From Hydrogenophaga sp. (lineage in GTDB: Bacteria > Pseudomonadota > Gammaproteobacteria > Burkholderiales > Burkholderiaceae_C): DNA of 64,000 nucleotides. This document shows, in pieces, positions 42,616 to 52,838 of this stretch (position 1 is the stretch's first letter; the number at the start of each line of letters is the position of its first letter). A model generated the notes under the pieces. The model searched no databases and had not been told where the DNA came from. It saw only the letters and a program-made list of their open reading frames with translations. A program made the translations under genes and the position numbers. The stretch lies in assembly GCF_026125825.1 (NCBI RefSeq), contig NZ_JAHCKK010000011.1, positions 20,218-84,217 of the forward strand, read 5' to 3'.

Positions 42616-43428
42616 ATGACCCTGTTGGCAATCCTCATTGGCACCATCGCCGCAGGCGTGGGCAGCGTGTGGCTGGCGGCCCTGCTGGGCATGGCCATGC
42701 TGGCGCGCTACACCCAGCACATGCTCAGCCTGGCGGCGGGGGCGCTGATGGCCACGGCCTTCATGCACCTGCTGCCCGAGGCCTTCGAGAGCGAGGCTGG
42801 CGCGCACGAGCTGTTCGCGATGCTGCTGGGCGGCCTGGTGTTCTTCTTCCTGCTCGACAAGGCCGAGCTGTGGCACCACGGGCACGAACACAGCCGGGAA
42901 GAAGAGGCCCTGCTGGATCACGAACCGCAGGATCACCACGCGCACCATGGTCACCACCACCATGCACACGACCATGGCCCGCGCTCGGGGGGGTGGACGG
43001 TGCTGGCCGGCGACAGCGTGCATGCCTTTGGCGACGGCATCCTGATTGCCTCGGCCTTCATGGCCGACATGCGCCTGGGCGTGGTGGCCGCGCTGGCGGT
43101 GCTGGCCCACGAGGTACCGCACCACATGGGCGATCTGGTGGTGTTGCGCCACACCTCGCGCAACTCGCGCGCCGCGCTGGTCAAGGTCTCGCTGGCGGGT
43201 ACGGTCACCGCGCTGGGTGGCCTGGTCGGCTACTTCCTGCTCACGCAGTTGCAGGACTACCTGCCGTATTTCCTGGTCGCCGCGTCGAGCAGCTTCGTCT
43301 ACGTGGCGCTGGCCGACCTGATCCCGCAGCTGCAGAAGCGGCTGAGCCTTGCGGCCACGGTGGCGCAGATCGCGTGGTTGATGGTGGGGATCGCGCTGGT
43401 GACGGTCGTCAGCGGTCTGGCCCACTGA
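42616..43428 (+). CDS. ZIP family metal transporter
   Basis: A 270-residue membrane protein with about eight helices. A cytoplasmic histidine-rich loop (about residues 87-117, rich in HxH) lies between helices III and IV, and the metal-binding helices carry HAFGDGILIASAF and HEVPHHMGDLVVL. ZIP proteins import zinc, iron or other divalent metals. The gene begins 16 bp after a terminator, so it has its own promoter or escapes readthrough. Metal specificity cannot be read from the sequence. Confidence 0.92.
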   Translation: MTLLAILIGTIAAGVGSVWLAALLGMAMLARYTQHMLSLAAGALMATAFMHLLPEAFESEAGAHELFAMLLGGLVFFFLLDKAELWHHGHEHSREEEALLDHEPQDHHAHHGHHHHAHDHGPRSGGWTVLAGDSVHAFGDGILIASAFMADMRLGVVAALAVLAHEVPHHMGDLVVLRHTSRNSRAALVKVSLAGTVTALGGLVGYFLLTQLQDYLPYFLVAASSSFVYVALADLIPQLQKRLSLAATVAQIAWLMVGIALVTVVSGLAH

Positions 43429-43477
43429 GGAGGCGTCGCCCCTTTTCAGCCCGCCCGAGAGCCGGATTTGCCGCGCC

Positions 43478-46090
43478 TCAGGGTGTGCCCCCCTCGGGTG
43501 GGGAGATGCGCAGCGCGGCGGGGGAGTCGGCCGATTCGCCAAAGGAGAAGCAGAACCGCGCCCCTGCACCCGGCTGCCCTTCGCCGGTGATCTGCCCGCC
43601 GTGGCGCTCGATGATGCGCCGCACCGTGGCCAGGCCGATGCCGGTGCCCTCGAACTCGCTGGGCATGTGCAGGCGCTGGAAGGGCTTGAACAGCTTATCG
43701 GCATAGGCCATGTCGAAGCCCACGCCGTTGTCCCGCACGTAGAACATCCGGGGTTCGCCGCCCACGGGGGGCAGCAGGCCCCACTCGATCACCGAACGGT
43801 CTTTCGTGCGGCTGTACTTGAGCGCGTTGGCCAGCAGGTTTTCCAGCACGATGCGGGCCAGGCGCGGATCGCAATGCGCACGCAGATCGGGTGTGATGCG
43901 CTGCTCGATCACGCGATGGGGTTGTTTGAGCTGCTCCTGTGCCAGGATGCCCTGCACCATGGCGCTGAGGTCCACCGTCTGCTGCGTCAGCACGCCCTGG
44001 CTGACCCGCGCCAGGGCCAGCAGGTCGTCGATCAGCGAGCCCATGCGCTGGGTCGAGCCGAGCACGCGGTCAAGCAGCTGGCGCTCGTCGGGGCTCAGGC
44101 GCGGCCCCACCTCCTCTTCGAGCAGGCGGGTGAAACCGTCGATCGCGCGCAGCGGCGACTTGAGGTCGTGCGACACGGAATAAGCGAACGAATCGAGTTC
44201 CGCGTTCAGTTGATGGAGGTCCGCCGTGCGTTCGCGCACGCGAAGTTCGAGCGTCTCGTTGAGGCGCTGGATTTCGCGGTCGCGCCGCAGGCGCACCAGT
44301 TCCGAGTTGGCCCGCCCGGCGAAGATGGCGATCAGGGCCTGCGTGTCCGGGCGCAACTCGACCGGCTGGCGCCAAAGCGCAAAGATCACGCCGATGGCCG
44401 TGCCGTCGGCATCGCGCAGGGCCTTGCCCAGATAGGCCTGGCAACCCGATTCGATGAGGCTGGTGGCCTGTGGGAACTGCTGTGCCAGGCCGCTGGTGCA
44501 GATGAGCATGTCCTGCTGCAGCAGGGAGCGGGCACAGGGCGTGCCTTCGATGGAGAAGGTGAAATTGGGCCGCGCCTGCCCGTCCTGGCGGATCGCCAGG
44601 CTGCGCACGCGGCCGTCGTCGCGGATTTCGCCGACCACCACCATGTCCGAGCCGATGGCCTCGCAGAGGTGTCGGGTGAGCGCGCTGAAGAAGGCTTCGC
44701 CGGTCTCGGCGGCCACGCCGCGCGCCACGTTGAGCAGCAGCGCCTCGCGCTCCTTCTCGGCGGTGATGCTGACGGTGCAGGCCAGGATGCAGGGTTCGCC
44801 GTCGATGTCCAGCAACTCGGCCCAGATGCGGGTGTCCACGAGCGAGCCGTCCTTGTGGCGCATGCGGGTTTCGTAGCCATCGATGCGGCCGGCGCGAAGC
44901 AACTGTTCCACGAAGGCCTCGCGGTCCGCAGGGGTGAGCCAGGCGCCAATCTCCACCGAGGTCTTGCCCTTGACCTCCTCGGGCAGCAGGCCCTGAGCGC
45001 GGTCCTGAGAACGGTTCACTTCGATGATGGCGCCATCGGACAGGCGCGAGATCGTCATGTTGAGCGGGCTGAAATGGAACGCCTTGGCAAAGCGCTCCTC
45101 GGACCGGCGCAGCCGCTCCATCACCTCGTTCTGGGCGCTCACGTCGCTGATGGTGGTGATGATCAGCTTGTCTTCGCGGTCGTCGCCCATCTCGCTGGAG
45201 ACAAGTCCTTCGAAGGTGGTGCCATCGGCGCGCAGGCCGCGCGCGGCATACTGTTCGGCGCGCCGCGCGGCGAAGAGGGCGCCCAGGTATTCCTCGCGCT
45301 GCCCGGGGTCGGCCCAGAGGAAACTGTCGGGGCGGCCCAGGGCCTGATCGCGGGTGTAGCCGTAGCAGCGCTCGAAGGCCGGGTTGACGTCCAGGATCAT
45401 CCCGGATCGCGCCGACTGCGCGATCATCGGGCTGGGGCTGGTGCGGAAGATGCGGGCGAAACGCTCCAGGCTCAGATCGCGCTGGTGCTCGGTCTTGCGC
45501 CGCAGTTCCAGCTCTTCCTTCTGCCGGTTGAAAGCCTCGCGCAGCTGGCGCCCGCTGTGGTAGACCATCACGCCGACCACGATCACGGTGGCCGAGTGCG
45601 TGATCCACACGCGCAGGCCCACTTCAAAGTAGGGCGTTGCGCTGAGCCAGCCATTGACTTCGGCCAGCGTCAGCAGACCGAGCGCGCTCACGCTCGCCGC
45701 GACCGTGGCGATGAGCGCGGTGCGGCCAAGGAAGGTGCCGGCGCCGGCCACTGCCGCGACGAACAGGAAACCCACGGCCGTGCGAACCGAGCCGTAGGAG
45801 ATCACCGAAAGCACCGCCGTGGCCAGCGTGCCCGTCACGATCAGAGGCGCCACGTACTCGGTGCGGTTCCAGTGCACCAGCGCATAGGCGGTGCCCGAGA
45901 CCAGGACCAGGCAGGCCGCGAGCCAGGCTTCGCGCTGCCCGGGGCTGGCAAACACCAGGTCGATCACCAGCACGATCAGCGCGGCCGCGCCGGTCAGCAG
46001 CGCGAGCAATTCCAGGACCCGCTTGCGCTGACTGTCCGGCGAGGGAGCCTGTCCGGGCGGTTCCTGGAGGCGGGAAGGGGTGGGTGGCAT
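43478..46090 (-). CDS. Membrane PAS/GAF sensor histidine kinase
   Basis: An 870-residue kinase. Residues about 25-185 form an integral-membrane sensor of about six helices, followed by a short coiled coil, PAS 1 (about 215-330), PAS 2 with PAC (about 340-455) and a GAF domain (about 460-620). A HisKA domain follows with phosphoacceptor H641 in [16 protein letters not shown], then an ATPase domain with DNGVGF and [18 protein letters not shown]. The HisKA/ATPase style resembles bacteriophytochrome-like kinases. No response regulator is adjacent, so the partner is unlinked. The signal is unknown. Confidence 0.92.
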   Translation of the reverse strand: MPPTPSRLQEPPGQAPSPDSQRKRVLELLALLTGAAALIVLVIDLVFASPGQREAWLAACLVLVSGTAYALVHWNRTEYVAPLIVTGTLATAVLSVISYGSVRTAVGFLFVAAVAGAGTFLGRTALIATVAASVSALGLLTLAEVNGWLSATPYFEVGLRVWITHSATVIVVGVMVYHSGRQLREAFNRQKEELELRRKTEHQRDLSLERFARIFRTSPSPMIAQSARSGMILDVNPAFERCYGYTRDQALGRPDSFLWADPGQREEYLGALFAARRAEQYAARGLRADGTTFEGLVSSEMGDDREDKLIITTISDVSAQNEVMERLRRSEERFAKAFHFSPLNMTISRLSDGAIIEVNRSQDRAQGLLPEEVKGKTSVEIGAWLTPADREAFVEQLLRAGRIDGYETRMRHKDGSLVDTRIWAELLDIDGEPCILACTVSITAEKEREALLLNVARGVAAETGEAFFSALTRHLCEAIGSDMVVVGEIRDDGRVRSLAIRQDGQARPNFTFSIEGTPCARSLLQQDMLICTSGLAQQFPQATSLIESGCQAYLGKALRDADGTAIGVIFALWRQPVELRPDTQALIAIFAGRANSELVRLRRDREIQRLNETLELRVRERTADLHQLNAELDSFAYSVSHDLKSPLRAIDGFTRLLEEEVGPRLSPDERQLLDRVLGSTQRMGSLIDDLLALARVSQGVLTQQTVDLSAMVQGILAQEQLKQPHRVIEQRITPDLRAHCDPRLARIVLENLLANALKYSRTKDRSVIEWGLLPPVGGEPRMFYVRDNGVGFDMAYADKLFKPFQRLHMPSEFEGTGIGLATVRRIIERHGGQITGEGQPGAGARFCFSFGESADSPAALRISPPEGGTP

Positions 46091-46116
46091 GGGGCTTGGT
46101 CGGCGCTCGCTCGGTG

Positions 46117-46974
46117 TCAACCCTGCGCCATCGGCAGGCCGGGTGTGGTGCACCACTCGCTCCAACTGCCCGGGTAGAGCTTTGCGCGACCCAGGCCGGC
46201 GATCTCCATGGCCAGCAGATTGGGCACGGCGCTCACGCCGCTGCCGCAATGGTGCACCACGGTGGCCGGGTCGCGGCCAGCGAGCAGGCGCTCAAACTCG
46301 GCGCGCAGCACGGCCGCGGGCTTGAAGCGGCCATCTGGTGCCATGTTGTCGCCGAAGGGGCGGTTGAGCGCACCGGGGATGTGGCCGGCCACCGGGTCCA
46401 GCGGTTCGGTCTCGCCGCGAAAGCGCGCCCCGGCGCGGGCGTCGATCAGGGTCATGGCAGGGCGGCCCAGCGCGTCGGCGATGGCCGCTGTGCTCACGGC
46501 CTGCACCAGCGGCTCGCGCAGTTCAAAGACCGCCGGCTTCGGTGGCTGCCCCGGCCCGCTTTCCACCGCGCCACCAGCGGCCTTCCAGGCCGCCAGCCCG
46601 CCGTCGAGCACGGCCACGGCCTCGTGGCCGCACCATTTGAGCATCCACCACAGGCGCCCGCTGGTGGCAATGGCCCCGCGGTCCAGCACCACCGCCTGCG
46701 CGGCGTTGTCCAGGCCCAGCTGGCCCATGCGGATCGCGAAGGTGGCGCGCGACGGCAACGGGTGGCGCCCGCCGCTGGCGCGGTCGGGGCCGGACTTGTC
46801 GCTCAGGTGGTGCTCCAGGTGCACGTGGACCGAGCCCGGGATGTGCTCGGCTTCGAACTGGGCCAGGCCCGCCTCGGGCTTCATCAGCTCGTAACTGCAG
46901 TCAAAGATGCGCAACGGCGCGCCATGGGCAGTGAGTTGCAGGAGTTCGGCCGCGGAGATCAGGGTCGTGTGCAT
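46117..46974 (-). CDS. sseA: 3-mercaptopyruvate/thiosulfate sulfurtransferase
   Basis: A 285-residue two-domain rhodanese. The C-terminal active loop is HHCGSGVSAVPN with the catalytic cysteine; the CGSGVxA form is that of mercaptopyruvate sulfurtransferases rather than thiosulfate-specific rhodaneses. The N-terminal inactive domain ends in the linker with LDGGLAAWKAAGG. It moves sulfur from 3-mercaptopyruvate to cyanide or thiols. ATG 46974 (MHTTLISAAELL) is chosen over longer in-frame extensions that lack homology. It lies between the kinase gene and an EamA permease gene on the same strand. Confidence 0.92.
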   Translation of the reverse strand: MHTTLISAAELLQLTAHGAPLRIFDCSYELMKPEAGLAQFEAEHIPGSVHVHLEHHLSDKSGPDRASGGRHPLPSRATFAIRMGQLGLDNAAQAVVLDRGAIATSGRLWWMLKWCGHEAVAVLDGGLAAWKAAGGAVESGPGQPPKPAVFELREPLVQAVSTAAIADALGRPAMTLIDARAGARFRGETEPLDPVAGHIPGALNRPFGDNMAPDGRFKPAAVLRAEFERLLAGRDPATVVHHCGSGVSAVPNLLAMEIAGLGRAKLYPGSWSEWCTTPGLPMAQG

Positions 46975-46999
46975 GCGCGCATTGTGGCGCAGATGCAAG

Positions 47000-47890
47000 T
47001 CAGTGCTCTTCCGCAGGTGCATTCGGCACGGTGCGGGTGCGCAGCACCGTGGCTGCAATGCCGCTGACGATGATCAGCGCCATGCCCAGCCAGCCCATCA
47101 GCGGCAGCTGATCGCCAAAGAAGACGATGCCATAGATGCCGGCGATCACGATGCCCGAGTACTGCAGGTTGGCCACCACCATGGTGGCGCCGCGCGAGTA
47201 GGCGCGCGTCATGCAGAGCTGGCCGAAAAGCGCCAGCAGGCCGATGGGCAGCAGCCACAGGGCGCTGGGCCAGTGCCATGGGGTCACGCCCGCGAACAGC
47301 ATGCCGACCCCGCCGGCCAGCACGGCGCCGATCGAAAAGTAGAACACGGTGCGGCTCTCGGGCTCGCCTGCGCGCGAGAGGGCGGCGACCTGCAGGTAGG
47401 CAAAGGCCGCGAAGATGCCGGAGAGCAGGCCGACCAGCGCCCCCACCACCTGGTGCTCGGCCAGCGTGGGGCGCAGCATCAGGGCCACGCCGCCAAAGCC
47501 CATGAGCACCGTGAGGAACAAGGGCCCCTGCTCGCGGATGGGGGCGTTGCGGCCCTGCATGAGCAGGGCGCCGCCGAGCAGGAAGGTGGCGATCCACACG
47601 CTGCTCATGTAGTTCAGCGTCATGGCCGTGGCCAGCGGCAGGGCCGCGATCGCGAAGAACCAGGCGGTCAGCGAGATGGTGCCGACGATGCTGCGCCAGA
47701 CGTGCATCATGGGCATGCGGGTGCGCAGCGACACGCCGTTCACCCGCGTCATGGCAATCAGGAAGATGGCGCCCACGATGCCGCGGTAGAAGACGATCTC
47801 GAAGCTGTTGAAGTGGCTGGACGCGAACTTGATGCACACGCCCATGGAGGCGAAGAACAGCGAGGCGAGCAGCATCCACAGGGCGTGCAT
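47000..47890 (-). CDS. EamA/DMT-family permease
   Basis: A 296-residue protein with ten hydrophobic helices arranged as two EamA repeats (MHALWMLLASLFFASMGVCIKFAS at the start; YSGIVIAGIYGIVFFGDQLPLMGWLGMALIIVSGI near the end). The family exports small metabolites; the substrate is unknown. The sulfurtransferase gene follows 25 bp downstream on the same strand. Confidence 0.9.
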   Translation of the reverse strand: MHALWMLLASLFFASMGVCIKFASSHFNSFEIVFYRGIVGAIFLIAMTRVNGVSLRTRMPMMHVWRSIVGTISLTAWFFAIAALPLATAMTLNYMSSVWIATFLLGGALLMQGRNAPIREQGPLFLTVLMGFGGVALMLRPTLAEHQVVGALVGLLSGIFAAFAYLQVAALSRAGEPESRTVFYFSIGAVLAGGVGMLFAGVTPWHWPSALWLLPIGLLALFGQLCMTRAYSRGATMVVANLQYSGIVIAGIYGIVFFGDQLPLMGWLGMALIIVSGIAATVLRTRTVPNAPAEEH

Positions 47891-48065
47891 TCAAGCCTCC
47901 AGCGCCGCCCGCGGCGTCACCCCCGCAGGGGCGCACCATGGGTGGTCGGGCAAGGCCGGTTCCGCGGTGGCCCTGGATGAGGACGCTCCGCCCTGCGGGG
48001 GCGTGAACTTCGGTCGGTGTGGCACGTGAGACGTGTCTCGTTCCAGCGTCACCGCGGGCCCGGCT
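47891..48065. other. GC-rich intergenic region with hairpins
   Basis: Between two minus-strand genes, this 175-bp region holds GGCCCGG-CTTCA-CCGGGCC (48057-48075, overlapping the Rieske gene's end) and the palindrome GAGACGTGTCTC (48028-48039). Neither has a T-run. The composition looks like the short GC-rich intergenic repeats common in this group. Confidence 0.35.
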
Positions 48066-49253
48066 TCACCGGGCCACTGGTGAAGCCCCCTGGGGGGATG
48101 AGGCCGCAGGCGGCACGCAGGCGCTCATCCTGGCCCGGTACCACTCGTGGAAGTGCTGCATGCCGTCTTCCATCGGACTCTGGTAGGGGCCGACCTCGTT
48201 GTCGCCGCGTGCCAGCAGGGCCTTGCGCCCGGCGTCCATGCGTTCGGCGATCTCGTCGTCCTCGATGCAGGTCTCCATGTAGGCGGCGCGTTGCGCCTCG
48301 ACGAACTCGCGTTCGAAGGCCGCGATCTCCTCGGGGTAGTAGAACTCGACCATGTTGAGGGTCTTGTCCACGCTGATGGGGTGCAGGGTCGAGACCGTGA
48401 GCACGTGGGGATACCACTCCACCATGATGTGCGGGTAGTAGGTCAGCCAGATCGCGCCGTGCTCCGGCATCTTGCCCTGCCGGTACTGCATCAGCTGCTC
48501 GTGCCAGCGCTGGTAGACCGGGCTGCCGGCCTTGCCCAGCAGGTTGGCCGGTCCCACGGTCTGCACCGAGTATTCCGGCTTGAACTCCCAGCGCAGGTCT
48601 TCACAGGTGACGAAGCCGCCCAGGCCGGGGTGGAAGGGGGCGACGTGGTAGTCCTCCAGGTAGACCTCGATGAAGGTCTTCCAGTTGTAGTTGCACTCGT
48701 GCAACTCCACATGGTCGAGCACCATGCCTTCGAAGTCGAGCGCAGCGCGCGGCCCCATGTTGGCCAGGTCGGCCTGGACATCGCGGCCGTTGTCCTCGAA
48801 CAGCAGCCCGTTCCACTCGCGCAGCGGGTAGTTGTTGAGGTTCAGGCAAGGGTCCTGCTCGAAGTGCGGTGCCCCCAGCAGGCGCCCGGCCTGCTCGCCA
48901 TGCGTGCCACTGTAGGTCCAGCGGTGCAAGGGGCAGACGATGTTGCCGCCCGCGCTGCCGCTGCGGGTCTCGGCCAGGTTGCCGCGCCCCTTGAGCATGA
49001 CGGCCTGGCGGTGGCGGCACACGTTGGAGACCAGTTCCACGCCCTTGCTGGTGTGCACCAGGGCGCGACCACCTGCCTCGTGGGGGAGGGCGTGGTAGTC
49101 CCCGACATTGGGAACCGCGAGTTGGTGCCCCACATACCGGGGCCCGCGCTGGAAGAGCGTTTCCTTTTCGCGCTGGAACAGCGCCTCGCTGAAGTAGCTG
49201 GAAACCGGAAGTTGGCTTGCGGCCTGCTGCAGTTGAAGACTTAAATCAGACAT
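48066..49253 (-). CDS. Rieske non-heme iron oxygenase, large subunit
   Basis: A 395-residue alpha subunit of an aromatic-ring-hydroxylating-type oxygenase. The Rieske cluster ligands are C79 and H81 (NVCRHR) and C107 and H110 (VCPLHRW), with 25 residues between the pairs, longer than the usual 15-17. The mononuclear iron site has NWKTFIEVYLEDYHVAPFH (H203, H208). It needs an unlinked reductase. No small subunit or aromatic-pathway gene is near; the gene is divergent from xseB-ispA-dxs. The last about 15 residues are Pro/Ser/Ala-rich and probably not structural. Confidence 0.88.
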   Translation of the reverse strand: MSDLSLQLQQAASQLPVSSYFSEALFQREKETLFQRGPRYVGHQLAVPNVGDYHALPHEAGGRALVHTSKGVELVSNVCRHRQAVMLKGRGNLAETRSGSAGGNIVCPLHRWTYSGTHGEQAGRLLGAPHFEQDPCLNLNNYPLREWNGLLFEDNGRDVQADLANMGPRAALDFEGMVLDHVELHECNYNWKTFIEVYLEDYHVAPFHPGLGGFVTCEDLRWEFKPEYSVQTVGPANLLGKAGSPVYQRWHEQLMQYRQGKMPEHGAIWLTYYPHIMVEWYPHVLTVSTLHPISVDKTLNMVEFYYPEEIAAFEREFVEAQRAAYMETCIEDDEIAERMDAGRKALLARGDNEVGPYQSPMEDGMQHFHEWYRARMSACVPPAASSPQGASPVAR

Positions 49254-49554
49254 GGTGGTCCTGACCTAGAGACTCCCCCTATGAAGGGGCAGGGTAAGCG
49301 CTGTGCTCGTCAGACGAATTCGCGCGGGATGGGTGGGGTGGTGCGTCCCTCCGGACAAAGCTTGTCCGTAGTGAAGAGGTGTGGAGAAAAAAAGAGACCG
49401 GATTGTACCCCGGGGGGCAATACCCTCGCCGGGCATAAAATGCCGGTTTCATCAGGCCATCTTCAGCACCCCGAGGCCGGGCCCAAGCCGCCTGTCCCAC
49501 CCGCGCGGCGAAGCAAGTTCCGCGGTTTGCGAAGGGCCACAGCCCACAGAATCC
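49254..49554. other. Divergent intergenic region, Rieske oxygenase / xseB
   Basis: This 301-bp region holds no convincing gene. On the minus strand TACAAT (49402-49407) is a possible -10 for the Rieske gene. On the plus strand TAAAAT within GGCATAAAATGCC (49430-49442) is a possible -10 for xseB and lies inside a short inverted repeat. An A7 tract is at 49387-49393. I see no known riboswitch. Confidence 0.4.
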
Positions 49555-49812
49555 ATGCCCACACCTACCCCCTCCGGCGCGCCCCGTGCGGCCCCCTCTC
49601 CCAATGCGCCTGCCAGCTACGAAGCGGCGCTGGAAGAACTGGAGCAACTGGTGGCCCAGCTCGATGCCGGACAGCTGCCGCTGGACCAGTTGCTGACGCG
49701 ATACCAGCGGGGCGCGGAGCTGCTCGCGTTCTGCCGTGCGCGGCTGGACGACGTGGAAAACCAGATCAAGGTGCTCGAAGGCGGCACGCTCAAACCCTGG
49801 GACGCAGCGTGA
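49555..49812 (+). CDS. xseB: Exodeoxyribonuclease VII small subunit
   Basis: An 85-residue protein. A short Pro/Ala-rich N-terminus precedes the helical-hairpin core [51 protein letters not shown], the standard XseB sequence. It binds XseA (unlinked) to make a single-strand exonuclease. The stop codon overlaps the ispA GTG start (GTGA). Confidence 0.95.
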   Translation: MPTPTPSGAPRAAPSPNAPASYEAALEELEQLVAQLDAGQLPLDQLLTRYQRGAELLAFCRARLDDVENQIKVLEGGTLKPWDAA

Positions 49813-50714
49813 ACGCCGTGCTCAGCGATACCCACGATTTCGTCGCCTGGCGCCAGGCGCAGCAGGACGCGGTGGAACGCGCGCTGGAGCGCTGGGTGCC
49901 GGCCGATGCGCCCGCCGGTCTGGGCGACGCGATGCGCTACGCCGTGCTGGATGGCGGCAAGCGCCTGCGACCTCTGCTGGTGCTGGCGACCTGCGAAGCG
50001 GTGGGCGGGCATGCCCCAGCCGCGATGCGAGCGGCCTGCGCGGTGGAGCTGATCCACGCCTATTCCCTGGTGCACGACGACATGCCCTGCATGGACAACG
50101 ACGTGCTGCGGCGGGGCAAGCCCACGGTCCACGTGCAGTTTGGCCAGGCCCAGGCCCTGCTGGCGGGCGACGCGCTGCAGGCCCTGGCCTTCGAACTGCT
50201 GGTGCCGGGCGACGGCAGCCTGAGCGACGGCATGAGCGCGCGCCTGTGCCGCCAGCTGGCGCTGGCTGCTGGTGCGGACGGCATGGCTGGCGGCCAGGCC
50301 GTCGACCTGGCCAGCGTGGGCGTGTCATTGGACCAGTCGGCGCTCGAGGCCATGCACCGCCGCAAGACAGGCGCGCTGCTGCAGGCCAGCGTCACCATGG
50401 GCGCGGCCACGGGCGCGCCGTCGCCGCAGGCCCTGGCCTTGCTGGCCGAGTACGGTGCCTGCGTGGGCCTGGCCTTCCAGGTGGTGGACGACATCCTCGA
50501 CGTCACCGCCGACTCGGCCACGCTGGGCAAGACCGCGGGCAAGGACGCCGCGGCCGACAAACCCACTTTCGTCTCCCTGATGGGGCTGGACCAGGCACAG
50601 GCCTATGCCGACCGCGTGCTGGCCCAGGCCCACGACACCTTGCGCCGCTGCGGCCTGGACCACACCGCCACCCTGCACGCCCTGGCCGACTGGGTGGGGC
50701 GGCGTGCGTCCTGA
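49809..50714 (+). CDS. ispA: Farnesyl diphosphate synthase
   Basis: A 301-residue trans-prenyltransferase with the first Asp-rich motif DDMPCMDND (about residue 93) and second motif DDILD in [22 protein letters not shown], plus [12 protein letters not shown]. It condenses isopentenyl and dimethylallyl diphosphate into farnesyl diphosphate. Translation begins at a GTG overlapping the xseB stop. The dxs gene follows 24 bp later, giving the classic xseB-ispA-dxs operon. Confidence 0.95.
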   Translation: MNAVLSDTHDFVAWRQAQQDAVERALERWVPADAPAGLGDAMRYAVLDGGKRLRPLLVLATCEAVGGHAPAAMRAACAVELIHAYSLVHDDMPCMDNDVLRRGKPTVHVQFGQAQALLAGDALQALAFELLVPGDGSLSDGMSARLCRQLALAAGADGMAGGQAVDLASVGVSLDQSALEAMHRRKTGALLQASVTMGAATGAPSPQALALLAEYGACVGLAFQVVDDILDVTADSATLGKTAGKDAAADKPTFVSLMGLDQAQAYADRVLAQAHDTLRRCGLDHTATLHALADWVGRRAS

Positions 50715-50738
50715 CGCCCCGAAAGAGGCCGATCCACC

Positions 50739-52649
50739 ATGACCCAAGCGCCACCGCCCATGAATTCCCTGTTGTCGACCATCGAATCTCCCGCCGATGT
50801 GCGCCAACTCGCGCGCACGCAACTCCCGCCACTGGCCGATGAGCTGCGCGCCTTTTTGCTGCAGAGCGTGGCACGCACGGGTGGACACCTGAGCTCCAAT
50901 CTGGGCACGGTGGAGCTCACCGTGGCCTTGCACTACGTCTTCAACACCCCCGACGACCGCCTGGTCTGGGACGTGGGCCATCAGACCTACCCGCACAAAA
51001 TCCTCACCGGCCGGCGCGACCGCATGGCCACGCTGCGCCAGTTTGGCGGCATCAGCGGTTTCCCCCGCCGTGACGAGAGCGAGTACGACACCTTCGGCAC
51101 CGCGCACTCGTCCACCAGCATCTCGGCCGCGCTGGGCATGGCGCTGGCATCGAAGATCAAGGGCGAGCAGCGCAAGTCCATTGCCATCATCGGCGACGGC
51201 GCCATGACCGCTGGCATGGCTTTCGAGGCTTTGAACAACGCCGGCGTGGCCGAAGGGCGCCTGCTGGTGGTGCTCAACGACAACGACATGTCGATCTCCC
51301 CGCCGGTGGGGGCGCTCAATCGCTACCTGGCCCAGCTCATGAGCGGGCAGTTCTACGCCGCCGCGAAGAACGTGGGCAAACAGGTGCTCAAGGGCGCACC
51401 GCCCCTGTTCGAGCTGGCCAAGCGCTTCGAAGAGCATGCCAAGGGCATGGTGGTGCCGGCCACGCTGTTCGAGAAGTTCGGCTTCAACTACATCGGGCCG
51501 ATCGACGGGCATGACCTGGAATCGCTCATCCCCACGCTGGAGAACATCCGCCACCTGCTCGACACCGACAGCGGCCCGCAGTTCCTGCATGTGGTCACCA
51601 AGAAGGGACAGGGGTACAAGCTCGCCGAGGCCGACCCTGTGGCCTACCATGGCCCTGGCACCTTCGACCCTGCGGTGGGCATCACCAAGCCCGCCACGCC
51701 GGCCAAGACCACCTTCACCCAGGTGTTCGGCCAGTGGCTGTGCGACATGGCCGAGGCCGATCCGCGCCTCGTCGGCATCACGCCGGCCATGCGCGAAGGC
51801 TCGGGCATGGTCGAGTTCGAGCGCCGCTTCCCCGCGCGCTATTTCGACGTCGGCATCGCCGAGCAGCACGCCGTCACCTTCGCTGCCGGCCTGGCTTGCG
51901 AGGGCCTCAAGCCGGTGGTGGCGATCTACTCCACCTTCCTGCAGCGCGCCTACGACCAGCTCATCCACGACGTGGCGCTGCAGAACCTGCCCGTGGTGTT
52001 CGCGCTGGACCGCGCCGGCCTCGTCGGTGCCGATGGCGCCACGCATGCCGGCGCCTACGATATCGCCTATCTGCGTTGCATCCCCAACATGGCGGTGGCC
52101 TGTCCGGCCGACGAAGCCGAATGCCGGCAGCTGTTGAGCACCGCGTTCGCGCAGAACCAGCCCGTGGCCGTGCGTTATCCGCGCGGAGCCGGCGCGGGCG
52201 TGGCTCAACCCGCAGGCCTCGAAGCCTTGCCTTTCGGCCGTGGCGAGTGGCGGCGCAAGGGTCGGCGGGTGGCCATTCTGGCCTTCGGCACCTTGCTGCA
52301 GCCTGCGCTGGTGGCGGGCGAGAAGCTGGGTGCGAGCGTGGCCAACATGCGCTGGGTCAAGCCGCTCGATGTCGAACTGCTGCGTGAGCTGGCCTCGTCG
52401 CACGATGCCCTGGTCACCGTCGAGGAAGGCAGTGTGATGGGGGGCGCTGGCAGTGCCGTGATGGAGGCGCTTCAGTCGGAGGGCTTTGCACTGCCCGTGC
52501 TGCAGCTGGGCCTGCCCGACACCTTTGTCGACCACGGCGACCCGGCTCGGTTGCTCGCCGGGCTGGGGCTGGATACAGCGGGCATCGAACGCGCCATCCG
52601 TGCACGTTTTGGCGATCTGCTCGCGCCTGCGGTGAAAGCGGTCGGCTGA
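50739..52649 (+). CDS. dxs: 1-deoxy-D-xylulose-5-phosphate synthase
   Basis: A 636-residue thiamine-diphosphate enzyme. It shows [16 protein letters not shown], the ThDP site [18 protein letters not shown] with [14 protein letters not shown], the transketolase pyrimidine domain [18 protein letters not shown] with the catalytic glutamate, and the C-terminal domain. It joins pyruvate and glyceraldehyde-3-phosphate at the head of the MEP isoprenoid pathway. ATG 50739 is taken; ATG 50760 ([11 protein letters not shown]) is possible. It completes the operon with ispA. Confidence 0.96.
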   Translation: MTQAPPPMNSLLSTIESPADVRQLARTQLPPLADELRAFLLQSVARTGGHLSSNLGTVELTVALHYVFNTPDDRLVWDVGHQTYPHKILTGRRDRMATLRQFGGISGFPRRDESEYDTFGTAHSSTSISAALGMALASKIKGEQRKSIAIIGDGAMTAGMAFEALNNAGVAEGRLLVVLNDNDMSISPPVGALNRYLAQLMSGQFYAAAKNVGKQVLKGAPPLFELAKRFEEHAKGMVVPATLFEKFGFNYIGPIDGHDLESLIPTLENIRHLLDTDSGPQFLHVVTKKGQGYKLAEADPVAYHGPGTFDPAVGITKPATPAKTTFTQVFGQWLCDMAEADPRLVGITPAMREGSGMVEFERRFPARYFDVGIAEQHAVTFAAGLACEGLKPVVAIYSTFLQRAYDQLIHDVALQNLPVVFALDRAGLVGADGATHAGAYDIAYLRCIPNMAVACPADEAECRQLLSTAFAQNQPVAVRYPRGAGAGVAQPAGLEALPFGRGEWRRKGRRVAILAFGTLLQPALVAGEKLGASVANMRWVKPLDVELLRELASSHDALVTVEEGSVMGGAGSAVMEALQSEGFALPVLQLGLPDTFVDHGDPARLLAGLGLDTAGIERAIRARFGDLLAPAVKAVG

Positions 52650-52699
52650 ACGCCAGCGTCGGAGCGCGGAGAACGGGGTTTACCCTGCACGCAGGCCCT

Positions 52700-52798
52700 T
52701 TGATGCAAAAAAGGCATCTCTTACAATCCATTGCTCCATACCACCCACACGCAGCTGCGGTACATCGCTCGCTGCGTGTTTCTTTATCCATCGATAAA
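52700..52798 (+). promoter_or_regulatory. Promoter and inverted repeat upstream of the TRAP operon
   Basis: TTGATG (52700-52705), a 16-bp spacer and TACAAT (52722-52727) form a good sigma-70 promoter. About 50 bp downstream of the predicted start is TTTATC-CATC-GATAAA (52783-52798), an inverted repeat in an AT-rich patch, placed where a repressor would block the dctQ transcript. Confidence 0.5.
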
Positions 52799-52838
52799 AG
52801 GGGTGTGGGGTCTATGTTCACAAGAAATGGGAATCCGG

